Part shown: positions 7,738-18,916 of the stretch, one piece after another
Layout of the letters: each line of letters opens with the position of its first letter
How positions within the stretch are numbered: position 1 is the first letter of the stretch
Origin: Falsigemmobacter faecalis
Lineage (GTDB): Bacteria; Pseudomonadota; Alphaproteobacteria; Rhodobacterales; Rhodobacteraceae
Direction: 5' to 3'
NCBI RefSeq assembly: GCF_003863335.1
Contig: NZ_RRAZ01000004.1
Span: 124,001 to 188,000, forward strand
Length of the DNA: 64,000 bases
Translations under genes and position numbers: made by a program
Notes under the pieces: model-generated
What the model was told of the DNA's origin: nothing
The model's database searches: none
The model's input: only the letters and a program-made list of their open reading frames with translations

Positions 7738-8634
7738 TCAATGGCTGTGACCGCAGCCGCCGTGGTGGTGGTCAGAATCGTGATCTGAGCCGCAGCCACA
7801 GCCGTCACCGCAGTCCGCAATCGGCGTGCGCGGGCCGGGCTCGTGAAGGGCGTGACCGACGCGCGCCAGAAACCCATCGATCTGAAGGGCCAGGTCTTCC
7901 GGGCGATCCAGCGCGGCCAGATGCCCGGCCCCGCGCAGCAGCACGAAATCCGCGCCGGCCATCAGATCGGCGGTCTCGCGCAGCATGTCCGGCGGGGTCG
8001 CGCCGTCATTGGCACCCGCCAGAACCAGCGCCGGAAGCGTCAGCCGCGCGGTGGTGGCGTAGAAATCCGTCCCCGCAATGGCACCACAGGCCGCAAGATA
8101 GCTCTCCGGGCGCATCGACAGCAGCATCTCCCGCGCCGCGCCCGCGGGCTTTGATTTTTGCGCAAACCTCGGAAACCAGCGCGCCAGCTCAGCCTCTGCC
8201 ACGGCCTCCATGCCGTCAGCGCGGGTTATCCCGGCCCGCGCCGCCCAGGTCTCGGCGGTGCCGATCTTGGTGGCGGTGCCACTAAGCACCAGCCCGCGCA
8301 CCAGATCCAGCCGCTTCACCGCCAGCCCCTGGGCCAGCATCCCCCCCAGCGAATGGCCGATGAAGATGCAGTCGCGCAGCCCCAGGTGATCCAGAAGCCG
8401 CTCAGCATCGCGCACGAAGGCCCCCATCGACCAGGGCGCAGGGGGTGCCCCGGAAAGGCCATGGCCGCGCAGATCATAGCGGATCAAGCGAAATCCCGCC
8501 GGGAGTGCGGCGATCACCTCGTCCCACAGCTCAAGGCGCGTGCCGAGGCCATGGGCGAAGACCACCGGCGCGCCGCCGGGGTCGCCGTCTTCGCGCCAGT
8601 GCAGACGATGGTCGGGAAGGTCAAGAAAGGGCAT
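7738..8634 (-). CDS. Alpha/beta hydrolase with Cys/His-rich C-terminal tail
   Basis: 298 residues. Residues 1-262 are a standard alpha/beta hydrolase close to 3-oxoadipate enol-lactonase (PcaD): oxyanion HGLG at 28-31, nucleophile elbow GHSLGG (Ser95), likely acid Asp in GANDGATPP and catalytic His in GAGHLAAL. The last 38 residues are unlike the family: a Pro-rich linker, then a segment with four Cys, six His and four Asp (CGDGCGCG ... HHHGGCGHSH), which looks like a soft-metal ligand such as for zinc, nickel or copper. The start codon shares one base with the stop of the preceding dehydratase gene (TGATG), implying translational coupling. No other beta-ketoadipate genes are present, so the substrate is unknown. 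Confidence 0.85.
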   Translation of the reverse strand: MPFLDLPDHRLHWREDGDPGGAPVVFAHGLGTRLELWDEVIAALPAGFRLIRYDLRGHGLSGAPPAPWSMGAFVRDAERLLDHLGLRDCIFIGHSLGGMLAQGLAVKRLDLVRGLVLSGTATKIGTAETWAARAGITRADGMEAVAEAELARWFPRFAQKSKPAGAAREMLLSMRPESYLAACGAIAGTDFYATTARLTLPALVLAGANDGATPPDMLRETADLMAGADFVLLRGAGHLAALDRPEDLALQIDGFLARVGHALHEPGPRTPIADCGDGCGCGSDHDSDHHHGGCGHSH

Positions 8635-9611
8635 CAGCTCTCCGGCAGTTGCAGCGCGCGCAGGAAGATCTCAGGATCGACATTGCCGCCCGAGGCGATG
8701 CAGATCACTGCCTCGCCCGCGATCTCTGCACCATGAAACAAAGCCGCCGCAAGGCCCACGGCCCCGCCCGGCTCGATGATGATTTTCAGCCGCTGAAAGG
8801 CCAGCGCCATCGCACGCAGCACGTCCTCTTCGGTCACGACAAGGCCCGGACCGGACAGCCGCTGCTGCACCGGAAAGGTGATCTGCCCCGGCATCGGCGT
8901 CACGATGGCATCGCAGAGCGACGTCGCCATGGTCGCATTCGACAGCCGCTCTCCGGCCCGCAGCGAGCGGGCGGTATCGTCGTAATTCTGCGGCTCGCAG
9001 GGGCGCACGCGCAGACCAGGGGCCACGGCTTCCAGCGCCAGGGCCACACCGGCGCTGAGGCCGCCTCCCCCGCAGGGGATCAGCACGTCGGCGCGGGTGA
9101 CGCCCGCTTCTGCCGCCTGTTCGGCGATCTCAAGGCCCGACGTGCCCTGACCTGCGATCACCATCGGCTCATCGTAGGGCCGGATCAGCGTCAGCCCGCG
9201 CCGGGTGGCAATCTCCTGACCGATGGCGTCACGGTCCTCTCCGGCGCGGTCGTAAAGCACCACTTCAGCGCCATAGGCGCGGGTATTGGCGATCTTCAGC
9301 GCGGGGGCATCTTTGGGCATGACGATCACGGCAGAGGTGCCATGAAGCTTCGCCGCCAGCGCCACACCCTGGGCATGGTTGCCGCTGGAATAGGCGATCA
9401 CGCCGCGGGCGCGCACCTCAGGTGACAGCGCCGAGAGCGCCGACCAGGCGCCCCGGAACTTAAACGAGCCGGTATGTTGCAGGCATTCCGCCTTCACCAG
9501 CACGCGCCGCCCCGCGATCTCATCGAGGAAAGGCGAGGACAGCAGCGGCGTGCGGCGCAGATGGCCCCGGCCCCGCTCTGCAGCGGCGCGGATTTGCGTG
9601 ATATCGGTCAT
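8634..9611 (-). CDS. Threonine/serine dehydratase-like PLP enzyme (fold type II)
   Basis: 325 residues. The PLP lysine is in GSFKFRGA (Lys51), an asparagine loop follows in YSSGNHAQGVA, and the phosphate-binding loop is CGGGGLSAG. No ACT domain follows, so it matches the short catabolic threonine/serine dehydratases (also hydroxyaspartate dehydratase or racemase), which deaminate hydroxy-amino acids to keto acids in the cytoplasm. The start at 9611 was preferred because the family N-terminus begins there and GGGAGAG lies just upstream; an extension to 9815 has no similarity. It forms a two-gene unit with the downstream hydrolase. Confidence 0.88.
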   Translation of the reverse strand: MTDITQIRAAAERGRGHLRRTPLLSSPFLDEIAGRRVLVKAECLQHTGSFKFRGAWSALSALSPEVRARGVIAYSSGNHAQGVALAAKLHGTSAVIVMPKDAPALKIANTRAYGAEVVLYDRAGEDRDAIGQEIATRRGLTLIRPYDEPMVIAGQGTSGLEIAEQAAEAGVTRADVLIPCGGGGLSAGVALALEAVAPGLRVRPCEPQNYDDTARSLRAGERLSNATMATSLCDAIVTPMPGQITFPVQQRLSGPGLVVTEEDVLRAMALAFQRLKIIIEPGGAVGLAAALFHGAEIAGEAVICIASGGNVDPEIFLRALQLPES

Positions 9612-9752
9612 GAAGCTCTCCCGGCTGGCGTTGCGCGAAGCTACACCTGAGCCAGCATGAATGACCAGAGGCCCTGCCCTGCGGCAAAGACTATGCCGCC
9701 TGCCCCGCTCTCCCGGAGGCAGCGGGCGCTGGCCTTGCAAATGGTCGGTCGG

Positions 9753-9771
9753 GGCTCTCACGATGAGAGCC
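9753..9771. other. Small perfect hairpin upstream of the dehydratase
   Basis: GGCTCTC-ACGAT-GAGAGCC, a 7-bp perfect inverted repeat within the 246-base gap between recN and the dehydratase gene. It could be an operator or part of a 5' leader. No function can be assigned. Confidence 0.25.
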
Positions 9772-9813
9772 TGACCCGATCGGACCTCGGTCAACCAGCT
9801 GATCCGACGCCAC

Positions 9814-9844
9814 AAAAAGGCGTGAGAATCGCAGGCAGACGCCT
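9814..9844 (-). terminator. Candidate terminator of recN
   Basis: Just after the recN stop, on the minus strand, AGGCGT and ACGCCT pair around a loop and are followed by TTTTT (as AAAAA at 9814-9818 on the plus strand). It would end the long minus-strand transcript murB to recN. Confidence 0.5.
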
Positions 9845-9857
9845 GAGGAGGATGGCG

Positions 9858-11519
9858 TCAGGCGCTGATCAGGGCGCGGGCGGCTTCGCGGGCGGCATCG
9901 GTGATCTGATCGCCCGAAATCATCCGCGCCACTTCATCAACGCGGTCCGAGGGGTCCAGGGCCGTGATGGTTGAGAGCGTCCTCTCATCAATCACGCGCT
10001 TTTCCACCCGCCAGTGATGCGCGCCAAGGGCAGCCACCTGCGGGCTGTGGGTGACGACCAGAACCTGGGCTTCCTCGGCCAGACGGCGCAGACGACGGCC
10101 CACGGCATCGGCGGTGGCCCCGCCCACACCGCGGTCGATCTCATCAAAGATCATCGTCAGGCCCGAGGTGCCTTCCGTCAGACAGACCTTCAGCGCCAGC
10201 AAAAAGCGCGACAACTCACCGCCCGAGGCGATGCGGTTGAGCGGACCTGAGGGCGCGCCAGGGTTGGTCGCCACGGTAAAGGCCACCGCATCCGCGCCGT
10301 CCTGGCCGGGGGTATCGGGGCGCACTTCGGTGCGAAAGACCGCGCGTTCCATCTTCAGGGGGGCCAGTTCAGATGCCATGGCCTGATCGAGGCGAACTGC
10401 GGCTTCTGTCCGCAGCGCGGTCAGCTGTGCGCAAAGCGCCAGATGCGCGGCGCGGGCTGTGCTTTCGGCCTTCTCCAGCGCGGCCATATCGCGGTCCGCG
10501 CCGTCCAGCGCCTCAAGGCGGCGGCGCAGATCCTGGGCCAGCAGCCCCAGATCATCCGCCGTCACAGAATGTTTGCGGGCCATGGCGCGGATCGCAAAGA
10601 GCCGCTCTTCGACGCGGTCCAGCTCCGACGGGTCGGCGTCAAGCGCGTCGAGCGCGTGATCGATTCCGGCCTGGGCATCCGAGAGTTCCGCCATGGCGCG
10701 GGTCAGCGCAGCAAGCGGCGCGTCCAGACGGCCCTCAAAGACCGTGGCGCCGCGCTCGGCCGCGCCCTCCAGCCAGCGCTGCGCATCGCGCAGCACGCCT
10801 TCTGCGCCCTGGGGCGAGAGTGCCTGAACGGCCCGCGCCATATCTTCGCGGACCTTTTCCGCCTGCTGCAGGGCGCGGCGGCGCACATCAAGAAGCGCAT
10901 CCTCACCCGGTTCGGGGGCAAGCTTGTCCAGCTCGCCCACCGCGTGGCGCAGGAAATCTTCTTCGGCTTTCAGCTGTTGCAGACGACTTTCGGCCGTCTC
11001 GCGGTCCCGCCGCGCGCGGCTGAGCGCGCTAAAGGCCGCGCGCACCTCCGCGAGCAGCGGCGCAGAGCCCGCAAATTCGTCCAGAAGCGCGCGGTGACCT
11101 TTGGGATCCAGCAGGCCGCGGTCATCATGCTGGCCGTGCAGCTCCACCAGATGCTCAGAGAGGTTGCGCAGCAGCTCTGCGCCCACGCGGCGGTCATTGG
11201 CCCAGGCCTGACGACGGCCCTCAGGGGTGACGGTGCGGCGCAGAATCAGCGTCTCTTCCGCCTCAATCCCGGCCTCGCGCAGCACGGCTTCGGCACCATG
11301 GCCCGCGGGGAGATCAAATTCGGCGATCACCTCGCCCAGATCCGCGCCCTGGCGCACCAGATCCGCGCGGCCCCGCCAGCCCAGCACAAAACCCAGACAA
11401 TCAAGCAGGATCGATTTCCCTGCCCCCGTCTCACCGGTCAGCACATTAAGCCCGGGACGGAGATCAAGCTCCAGCCGGTCAATCAGCAGCATATCGCGAA
11501 TGGTCAGACTGCGCAGCAT
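9858..11519 (-). CDS. recN: DNA repair protein RecN
   Basis: 553 residues, the usual RecN length. The SMC-like ATPase head is complete: Walker A GETGAGKS near residues 29-36, ABC signature IASGGELSRFLLALK near 430 and Walker B TMIFDEIDRGVGG near 455. The middle is a long helical, coiled-coil-like region rich in Glu, Arg and Ala. RecN tethers DNA ends and works with RecA in double-strand break repair. The gene follows bamD by 56 bases on the same strand, a common alphaproteobacterial order. Confidence 0.96.
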   Translation of the reverse strand: MLRSLTIRDMLLIDRLELDLRPGLNVLTGETGAGKSILLDCLGFVLGWRGRADLVRQGADLGEVIAEFDLPAGHGAEAVLREAGIEAEETLILRRTVTPEGRRQAWANDRRVGAELLRNLSEHLVELHGQHDDRGLLDPKGHRALLDEFAGSAPLLAEVRAAFSALSRARRDRETAESRLQQLKAEEDFLRHAVGELDKLAPEPGEDALLDVRRRALQQAEKVREDMARAVQALSPQGAEGVLRDAQRWLEGAAERGATVFEGRLDAPLAALTRAMAELSDAQAGIDHALDALDADPSELDRVEERLFAIRAMARKHSVTADDLGLLAQDLRRRLEALDGADRDMAALEKAESTARAAHLALCAQLTALRTEAAVRLDQAMASELAPLKMERAVFRTEVRPDTPGQDGADAVAFTVATNPGAPSGPLNRIASGGELSRFLLALKVCLTEGTSGLTMIFDEIDRGVGGATADAVGRRLRRLAEEAQVLVVTHSPQVAALGAHHWRVEKRVIDERTLSTITALDPSDRVDEVARMISGDQITDAAREAARALISA

Positions 11520-11575
11520 CGGGTTCTTCCGGGGTCGTCGTCGTCAGCAGGTCGAGGCGGCAGTCGGAAAATGGC

Positions 11576-12418
11576 TCAGAGCCATTTCCCTTGAATCGTG
11601 CGGCGATAAACGGTCTGCAGCCAGCCCTGCCCTTCAGAAACCGGAGCAAGACCACGTCCGGTCAGCAGGCGGTAACTGTCGTCATAGAAGGGCGAGCCGC
11701 GGAAGTTGTGGCCCAGAATAGCCCCCGCCGTCTGCGCTTCACCGGTCAGACCAAGCGCCAGATAGCTTTCGACCAGACGGTGGAGGGCTTCAGGCGTGTG
11801 GCTGGTGGTCTGGAACTGCTCGACCACCACGCGGAAGCGGTTGATGGCGGCGGTATAATGACCACGGCGCAGGTAATAGCGCCCGATTTCCATCTCTTTG
11901 GCGGCCAGATGATCGAAGGCGAGATCGAATTTCATCGTCGCCGAGCGGGCATATTCGCTGGTCGGATAATCCTCGATGACCACCCGCAGGGCCTGAAGCG
12001 CCTGGAAGGTCAGCCCCTGGTCTTTGCCGATCTCATCGATCTGGTCGTAATAAGAGATCGCCAGCAGATACTGCGCCCAGGCGGCATCTTCCTCGCCCGG
12101 ATACTGGTCGAGGTAGCGCTGCGCCGCACCGCGGGCATCTTCGTATTTCTTTTGCTGATGGAAGGCATAGGCCTGCATCACCAGGGCGCGTTTGGACCAT
12201 TCAGAATAGGGGTAAAGCCGTTCCACTTCGGCAAAATACTTGCCGCCGTCGCCCTTGCGGGGATCACGCTCCATCGCGCGTTCGCCCAGAGCGAAGATTT
12301 CACCAGCCTGCATCGCTTCGAGATTAAGTGACTCGTCGCTTTTAGATGCACAGCCCGCAGCCAGCCCGATCGCCAGCACTGCCGCCACATATCTGGCGCC
12401 TTTGGCCCAACCCGTCAT
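11576..12418 (-). CDS. bamD: Outer membrane assembly factor BamD
   Basis: 280 residues with a lipoprotein signal: a hydrophobic segment ending LAAGC, so the mature protein starts at Cys23 and is anchored in the outer membrane. The body is made of TPR-like helical pairs (GKYFAEVERLYPYSEWSKRALVMQAYAF, VIEDYPTSEYARSATMKFD), as in BamD/ComL/YfiO. BamD binds BamA and helps insert beta-barrel proteins. It lies between lpxC and recN, a conserved neighbourhood. Confidence 0.94.
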   Translation of the reverse strand: MTGWAKGARYVAAVLAIGLAAGCASKSDESLNLEAMQAGEIFALGERAMERDPRKGDGGKYFAEVERLYPYSEWSKRALVMQAYAFHQQKKYEDARGAAQRYLDQYPGEEDAAWAQYLLAISYYDQIDEIGKDQGLTFQALQALRVVIEDYPTSEYARSATMKFDLAFDHLAAKEMEIGRYYLRRGHYTAAINRFRVVVEQFQTTSHTPEALHRLVESYLALGLTGEAQTAGAILGHNFRGSPFYDDSYRLLTGRGLAPVSEGQGWLQTVYRRTIQGKWL

Positions 12419-12551
12419 TGTTCCGTCTGCTCCTGCGGCCTGAACGTCCGGTCAGCCCGGGGCGGTTCCTCCCCGGCCTTCCGCTGCCTCTGTCTGACAC
12501 CTAGCACAGAAAAATACAGTGCGCAAAACGCCTTTCACGCTTCAGGCGTGT

Positions 12552-13487
12552 TCAGGCAGGCATCCCTTCGGTCCGGATAGGCAGATCCGCCACAGTCACG
12601 CCCGCCCCCGGCAGTTTGCGACCCGAACGCGCGGTGACTTCCGTCCAGATCCAGGCACCGGGGGTGGCGAAAAGCTGCCGAAGCAGGCGGTTGGTCATCG
12701 CGTGACCGGCACGGATGCCGGTGTAGCGCCCCAGAATCGGGCCGCCCGCCAGTGCGAGATCGCCCAGAGCGTCGAGCATCTTGTGACGCACCGGCTCATC
12801 TTCATAGCGCAGACCACCGGGGCTGAGCACGCGGTCGCCGTCCACCACGACCGCATTCTCCAGCGTGCCGCCCAGGGCCAGGCCATGGGTCTGCATGAAG
12901 TCCACATCGGCCTGACGGCAGAAGGTGCGGCTGTCGGAAAGCTCGCGCACAAAGGTGCCATTGGTCAGATTGAGCTGTTTTTCCTGATGGCCGATGGCGG
13001 CATCCGCAAAATCAATCTCGAAATTCATTTCCATCGAATCGGCGGGCTCAAGGCGGGCAATCGCCTCGCCGTCGCGCACTTCCACCGCTTTCAGGACCTT
13101 CAGCACCCGCACCGGCACCTGCGAGCGGGTCAGGCCCACGCGCAGAAACTCACGCACGAAGGGCGCGGAGGAGCCGTCAAGGATCGGAACTTCCGGGCCT
13201 GAGACTTCGATACGGGCATTGTGCACGCCACAGCCGGCCAGCGCCGCCATGATATGCTCAACGGTCGAAAGGGTTGCGCCCGATGCGTTCGACAGCAGCG
13301 TGCAGAGCTTCGACGGGACAACCTGGTCCCATTTCGCCAGCAGACGACGCTCTGCCTCAGGCAGATCGGTGCGGAAGAAGACAATGCCATAGTTCGCCGG
13401 TGCCGGATGCACGGTCATGCGAACAGGAGCCCCCGAGTGGAGGCCAACACCGTCAAACACAACTGATGTTCCGAGAGTGCTTTGCAC
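12552..13487 (-). CDS. lpxC: UDP-3-O-acyl-N-acetylglucosamine deacetylase LpxC
   Basis: 311 residues. Catalytic features are visible: HIMAAL (zinc His), SRTFC, the HKMLDALGDLAL segment with the second zinc His and Asp, and GRYTGIRAGHAMTN. LpxC performs the committed deacetylation in lipid A synthesis. I place the start at the GTG at 13485-13487 because GGAG lies six bases upstream and translation then begins MQSTLGTSVVFDGVGLHSG, matching family N-termini; the TTG two codons earlier abuts the ribosome site. It follows ftsZ, with 250 bases between, as in many alphaproteobacteria. Confidence 0.95.
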   Translation of the reverse strand: MQSTLGTSVVFDGVGLHSGAPVRMTVHPAPANYGIVFFRTDLPEAERRLLAKWDQVVPSKLCTLLSNASGATLSTVEHIMAALAGCGVHNARIEVSGPEVPILDGSSAPFVREFLRVGLTRSQVPVRVLKVLKAVEVRDGEAIARLEPADSMEMNFEIDFADAAIGHQEKQLNLTNGTFVRELSDSRTFCRQADVDFMQTHGLALGGTLENAVVVDGDRVLSPGGLRYEDEPVRHKMLDALGDLALAGGPILGRYTGIRAGHAMTNRLLRQLFATPGAWIWTEVTARSGRKLPGAGVTVADLPIRTEGMPA

Positions 13488-13688
13488 GTTCAACTCCGTC
13501 TGCTCATTTTCGCTTACGCGATGTGGGACATCCCACGGGCAACCCCTGCCAAAATCGTCACTGCGGTCTGCGCCGCGTTACGGGTTATTAGCTATGCGAC
13601 TGCAGCATGAACGGCAACTCACACATTCCTTCCGTCTGTAACGGGGATGAAACAATTGAAACAAACAGGTTAAGTGGCTGATAAATAT

Positions 13689-13712
13689 AAAAAAGCCGGG
13701 GTTTCCCCCGGC
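13689..13712 (-). terminator. Rho-independent terminator of ftsZ
   Basis: On the minus strand, GCCGGGG-GAAA-CCCCGGC is followed by TTTTTT, 26 bases after the ftsZ stop. A strong intrinsic terminator; it separates ftsZ transcription from lpxC. Confidence 0.9.
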
Positions 13713-13737
13713 TCTCTATCACGCAGTGTTACAGCGC

Positions 13738-15483
<1,746 letters not shown>

Positions 15484-15549
15484 ACTCGCCGCCTGCCTTA
15501 TTGACTGTGCCGCCACCAACCCCGTGACCGAGGCCTTTTATCTCTCTCG

Positions 15550-15578
15550 ATTCTACCCGCAGCCGACCGGAACGTCAC
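15550..15578 (-). promoter_or_regulatory. Candidate sigma-70 promoter of ftsZ
   Basis: On the minus strand, GTGACG (15573-15578, 4/6 to TTGACA) is 17 bases from TAGAAT (15550-15555, 5/6 to TATAAT). It lies 67 bases before the ftsZ start in the 178-base ftsA-ftsZ gap, where dedicated ftsZ promoters are expected. Confidence 0.45.
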
Positions 15579-15661
15579 CTGGAAAACCGACTTCCAGTCC
15601 AAATATTGACGCATTTCCACAACCGGAAGCGGGATTTCGCTCAATTCCCCGCATCTGGTGG

Positions 15662-16996
15662 TCACCAGTTATCGCGGAACCAGCGAAGCGCCCGGCGCAG
15701 CGAACGGGCGGGGTAACGGTCCGAGGGGATCTCGAAGTCCCACCACTCGTCCTGCGGATGCGCTGCAAAGAGACAAAGCCCAACGGCGCTTGCAAAACCC
15801 GCGCCTGCCGCGCCCTGGGGCAGCCCCTGAACCCGCAGCGGGCGACCCAGCCGCACCCGCTGGCCAAGGATCCGCGCGGCCAGCATATCGACGCCCGGAA
15901 TAAGCGATCCGCCGCCGGTCAGCACGATCTGCTGCGAGGGCAGATGCTCAAACCCCGCCGCATCCAGATGCTGCCGGGCGTCCTCAAGGATTTCTTCAAC
16001 CCTGGGGCGCATGATGCCAATGAGCTCGGTGCGCGAGACTTTGCGGCTGTCCTTCTCCCAGTCGCCGGTATCGGCGGTCAGCGGGATCATATCGCGGTCA
16101 TCCATCCCGGTGGCATGAACGCCGCCGTGGAAGGTCTTGATCCGCTCGGCCAGCGGCAGCGGGATCTGCAGCCCCATGGCGATGTCGCGGGTCACCAGAT
16201 CGCCGCCCATCCGCACGGTATCGGCATAGATCATATGCTTGCGCATGAAGATCGAAATGCCGGTGGCCCCTGCCCCCATATCGATACAGGCCGAGCCGAG
16301 TTCCTGCTCATCCTCCACCAGCGCGGAAAGCCCCGCGACATAGGCCGAAGAGGCGATCCCCGCGACCTCCAGATCGCAGCGCTTCAGGCAATGCAAAAGG
16401 CACTCCACCGCCGAGCGGTTCACCGTCAGCAGATGCATATCCACCGAGAGGTGATGCCCGATCTGCCCGCGCGGATCCGACAGCCCCGAGCGGTTGTCGA
16501 GCGCGAAATTCACCGGCTGCGCATGCAGCACCTCGCGCCCCTCACCGATGTCGGGGATATCACAGGCGGCCAGCACCCGGGCAATGTCCTGCTCGGTGAC
16601 CACATTGTCGGTCAGCGGGATCTCCCCCGCCAGGCCATAGCTGCGCGGGCTGGCCCCGGCCATACAGGCGATGACGTGATCGACCCGCTGCCCGGCGGCC
16701 TTCTGCGCCGATTGCACCACGGTGCGGATCGCGCGCTCAGCCTCCTGCAGGCCCTCCACCTCGCCAAAGCGGATGCCGCGCGAGCGGGTGGTGGCGGCGC
16801 CAATCACCCGAAACTGCGACTGCCCGGCCAGGGGGCCGACCCCATCCTCCGCGCGGTTGCGGTCGGGGCCGTCAAAGCGCAGCACCATGCAGGCAATTTT
16901 TGAACTGCCCACATCGAGGACCGCGACAACGCCGCGCTGCATGGCCGCTTTGCGCATCTGCCGCATGGCACGCTGCGAGTGATAGAGGTCTGTCAC
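15662..16996 (-). CDS. ftsA: Cell division protein FtsA
   Basis: 444 residues of the actin-like FtsA family: phosphate-1 region VAVLDVGSSKIACMVLRF near 23-40, the 1C subdomain region after residue 110, ACIDMGAGATGISIF near 240 and the adenosine loop VLTGGGSLIPGV near 360. FtsA anchors FtsZ filaments to the inner membrane; the C-terminus here (RYPARSLRRALRWFRDNW) is a plausible amphipathic membrane-targeting helix. Translation starts at a GTG (16994-16996) with GGAGG nine bases upstream, five bases after the ftsQ stop. Confidence 0.95.
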   Translation of the reverse strand: MTDLYHSQRAMRQMRKAAMQRGVVAVLDVGSSKIACMVLRFDGPDRNRAEDGVGPLAGQSQFRVIGAATTRSRGIRFGEVEGLQEAERAIRTVVQSAQKAAGQRVDHVIACMAGASPRSYGLAGEIPLTDNVVTEQDIARVLAACDIPDIGEGREVLHAQPVNFALDNRSGLSDPRGQIGHHLSVDMHLLTVNRSAVECLLHCLKRCDLEVAGIASSAYVAGLSALVEDEQELGSACIDMGAGATGISIFMRKHMIYADTVRMGGDLVTRDIAMGLQIPLPLAERIKTFHGGVHATGMDDRDMIPLTADTGDWEKDSRKVSRTELIGIMRPRVEEILEDARQHLDAAGFEHLPSQQIVLTGGGSLIPGVDMLAARILGQRVRLGRPLRVQGLPQGAAGAGFASAVGLCLFAAHPQDEWWDFEIPSDRYPARSLRRALRWFRDNW

Positions 16997-17001
16997 GTCT
17001 C

Positions 17002-17892
17002 TTATCCTCCGGTCTGAGCAAGTCGGATTTTACGTAAACTTTCAGCACCTTCCGGCGAAATCCGGATGGTCAGACGACGGTCCGAGCGCAGATCGGCCGC
17101 CAGAACATCGCGGCTGAAAAGCCCCGTGGCCTGGTCCTGTGCCAGAATGCGCTCCAGCGCGCGAACCGGGTTCGCTTCGGGCAGCAGGATGCGCTGATCG
17201 CGGTCCAGCACCACATCCCAGCGGCGCTCTCCCATCCGCACAAGGCCGCGCAGACGCTCTGTCAGCGGCTTTGCGGCTGAGATCAGCTCAAGCGCGTCAG
17301 CAACATGCTGATCGGCCCCCTCGCCCGCGATCAGCGGCAGATCCCCGCGCAGCGAGCGCGCGCCGATCTGCGCCACGCGGTGGCCGCCCTCATCAATCAG
17401 CCAAAGCCCGTCGGGCGCACGCCAGACGAGGGCCGGAACCCGCTCGGTCACCGAGACCTGCAGCACGCCGCCCGGCAGGATCCGCATCTCAGCGCGGCGC
17501 ACGGCGTCAAAACTTTCCACGCGTTTGCGCGCGCCTTCGAGATCAATCCGGAAGGACGACTGCGGCAGCGGCAGCGCCAGACCCACGCGGATCGCCTCAG
17601 CCAGAACCGGAGAGGCGCCCTCGATGGAGACCAGATTCACCATGAATTCAGGACGTTCCTGAAACTGATCGCGCAGGCTTTCATAGCTGGAGACCAGGAT
17701 CGCCCGGCGGCTCTCAGAGGCCAGCCAGCCGCCCGCGATCAGCGCCGTCACCGCGATCGGCAGGCCCACGCGCACCAGGGTGCGAAACCCCGGCGTCAGC
17801 CAGAGACGCGACCAGCGGTAAGCCCAGCGGGAGGGGGCCGGATCACGCCGGCCCGGAGAGGGAGACTTCGGTGCACCGCTCAGCGGTCGCAT
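17002..17892 (-). CDS. ftsQ: Cell division protein FtsQ
   Basis: 296 residues. A basic cytoplasmic N-terminus of about 40 residues precedes one membrane helix ([20 protein letters not shown]), then a POTRA domain ([17 protein letters not shown] to about residue 140) and the FtsQ/DivIB domain. It links the Z ring to septal peptidoglycan synthesis from the periplasmic side. The ATG at 17890-17892 is chosen because GGAGG is seven bases upstream; the ATG at 17913 is possible but has no such site. It overlaps the end of ddl by 13 bases. Confidence 0.93.
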   Translation of the reverse strand: MRPLSGAPKSPSPGRRDPAPSRWAYRWSRLWLTPGFRTLVRVGLPIAVTALIAGGWLASESRRAILVSSYESLRDQFQERPEFMVNLVSIEGASPVLAEAIRVGLALPLPQSSFRIDLEGARKRVESFDAVRRAEMRILPGGVLQVSVTERVPALVWRAPDGLWLIDEGGHRVAQIGARSLRGDLPLIAGEGADQHVADALELISAAKPLTERLRGLVRMGERRWDVVLDRDQRILLPEANPVRALERILAQDQATGLFSRDVLAADLRSDRRLTIRISPEGAESLRKIRLAQTGG

Positions 17893-18803
17893 GAAGCATC
17901 CTCCACCAGCCATTTACAAAGATCCGGGAAAGAGATCCCGCAATGCGCCGCCTGTTCGGGCGCAAGCGAAGTGGGCGTCATCCCCGGCTGGGTATTGGTC
18001 TCCAGCAGGATCAGCCCCTCAGGGCCCCTGCTTTCATCCCAGCGAAAATCGGTGCGCGACAGCCCCCGGCAGCCAAGCGCCTGATGCGCGCGCAGGGCGT
18101 AGTCCATGATGACTGCGCTGATCTCCGCCGGAAGATCCGCCGGGATCACATGGCGCGAGCCGCCGACCGAGTATTTCGCGGTATAATCATACCAGCCCTC
18201 GGTGAGGATATCGGTCACCGCAAGGGCCCGGTCACCCAGCACCGCGCAGGTCAGCTCCCGCCCCGGCGCAAAGGCCTCCACCATGACCCGCGCCGGCATC
18301 TCATCAGAGAGTTGCGGCGGCTGGTTGGAGCCTTCATTGACGATATAAACGCCAACCGATGAGCCCTCATTGAAGGGCTTCACCACATAGGGCGGCGCCA
18401 TCACATGGCGCGCGCGCACCTCATCGCGGTCGGCGACAAGGCTTGGCACCACGGGCAGGCCCGCCGCGCGGTAAACCTGCTTGGAGCGCTCTTTGTCCAT
18501 GGCCATGGCCGAGGCGAGAACGCCGGAATGGGTATAGGGAATGCGCAGCCATTCGAGCAGGCCCTGAACGGTGCCATCCTCGCCAAAGCGGCCATGGAGC
18601 GCATTGAAAACCACATCGGGTTTCAGGTCCTGCAGACGCGCTGCCAGATCGCGGCCGGCATCGACCTCGACAACCTCAAATCCCGCCGCACACAGAGCGG
18701 TGGCGCATTCGCGCCCACTGGACAGAGACACTTCCCGCTCTGCGGAAAATCCCCCCATCAGAACTGCCACTCTGGCGGCTGCTCTGTCCGAACTGCCCGC
18801 CAT
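17880..18803 (-). CDS. ddl: D-alanine--D-alanine ligase
   Basis: 307 residues, ATP-grasp fold. Recognisable motifs are [17 protein letters not shown] at the N-terminus, [20 protein letters not shown] near 70-90, [18 protein letters not shown] near 140 and the metal/ATP segment [21 protein letters not shown] near 270. It makes the D-Ala-D-Ala end of peptidoglycan precursors in the cytoplasm. Position between murB and ftsQ is the standard dcw order. Confidence 0.96.
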   Translation of the reverse strand: MAGSSDRAAARVAVLMGGFSAEREVSLSSGRECATALCAAGFEVVEVDAGRDLAARLQDLKPDVVFNALHGRFGEDGTVQGLLEWLRIPYTHSGVLASAMAMDKERSKQVYRAAGLPVVPSLVADRDEVRARHVMAPPYVVKPFNEGSSVGVYIVNEGSNQPPQLSDEMPARVMVEAFAPGRELTCAVLGDRALAVTDILTEGWYDYTAKYSVGGSRHVIPADLPAEISAVIMDYALRAHQALGCRGLSRTDFRWDESRGPEGLILLETNTQPGMTPTSLAPEQAAHCGISFPDLCKWLVEDASCDR

Positions 18804-18916
18804 TTACTCACTGCCTCATAGCCTTACGGCTTGTTATTGCCGGGGAAATTCCCGGGTCTTCCATGCGGGACTTTGCGTCCCGCAGTCTCACTCAAAGTCC
18901 GGAGTGTTCGGCGGGA

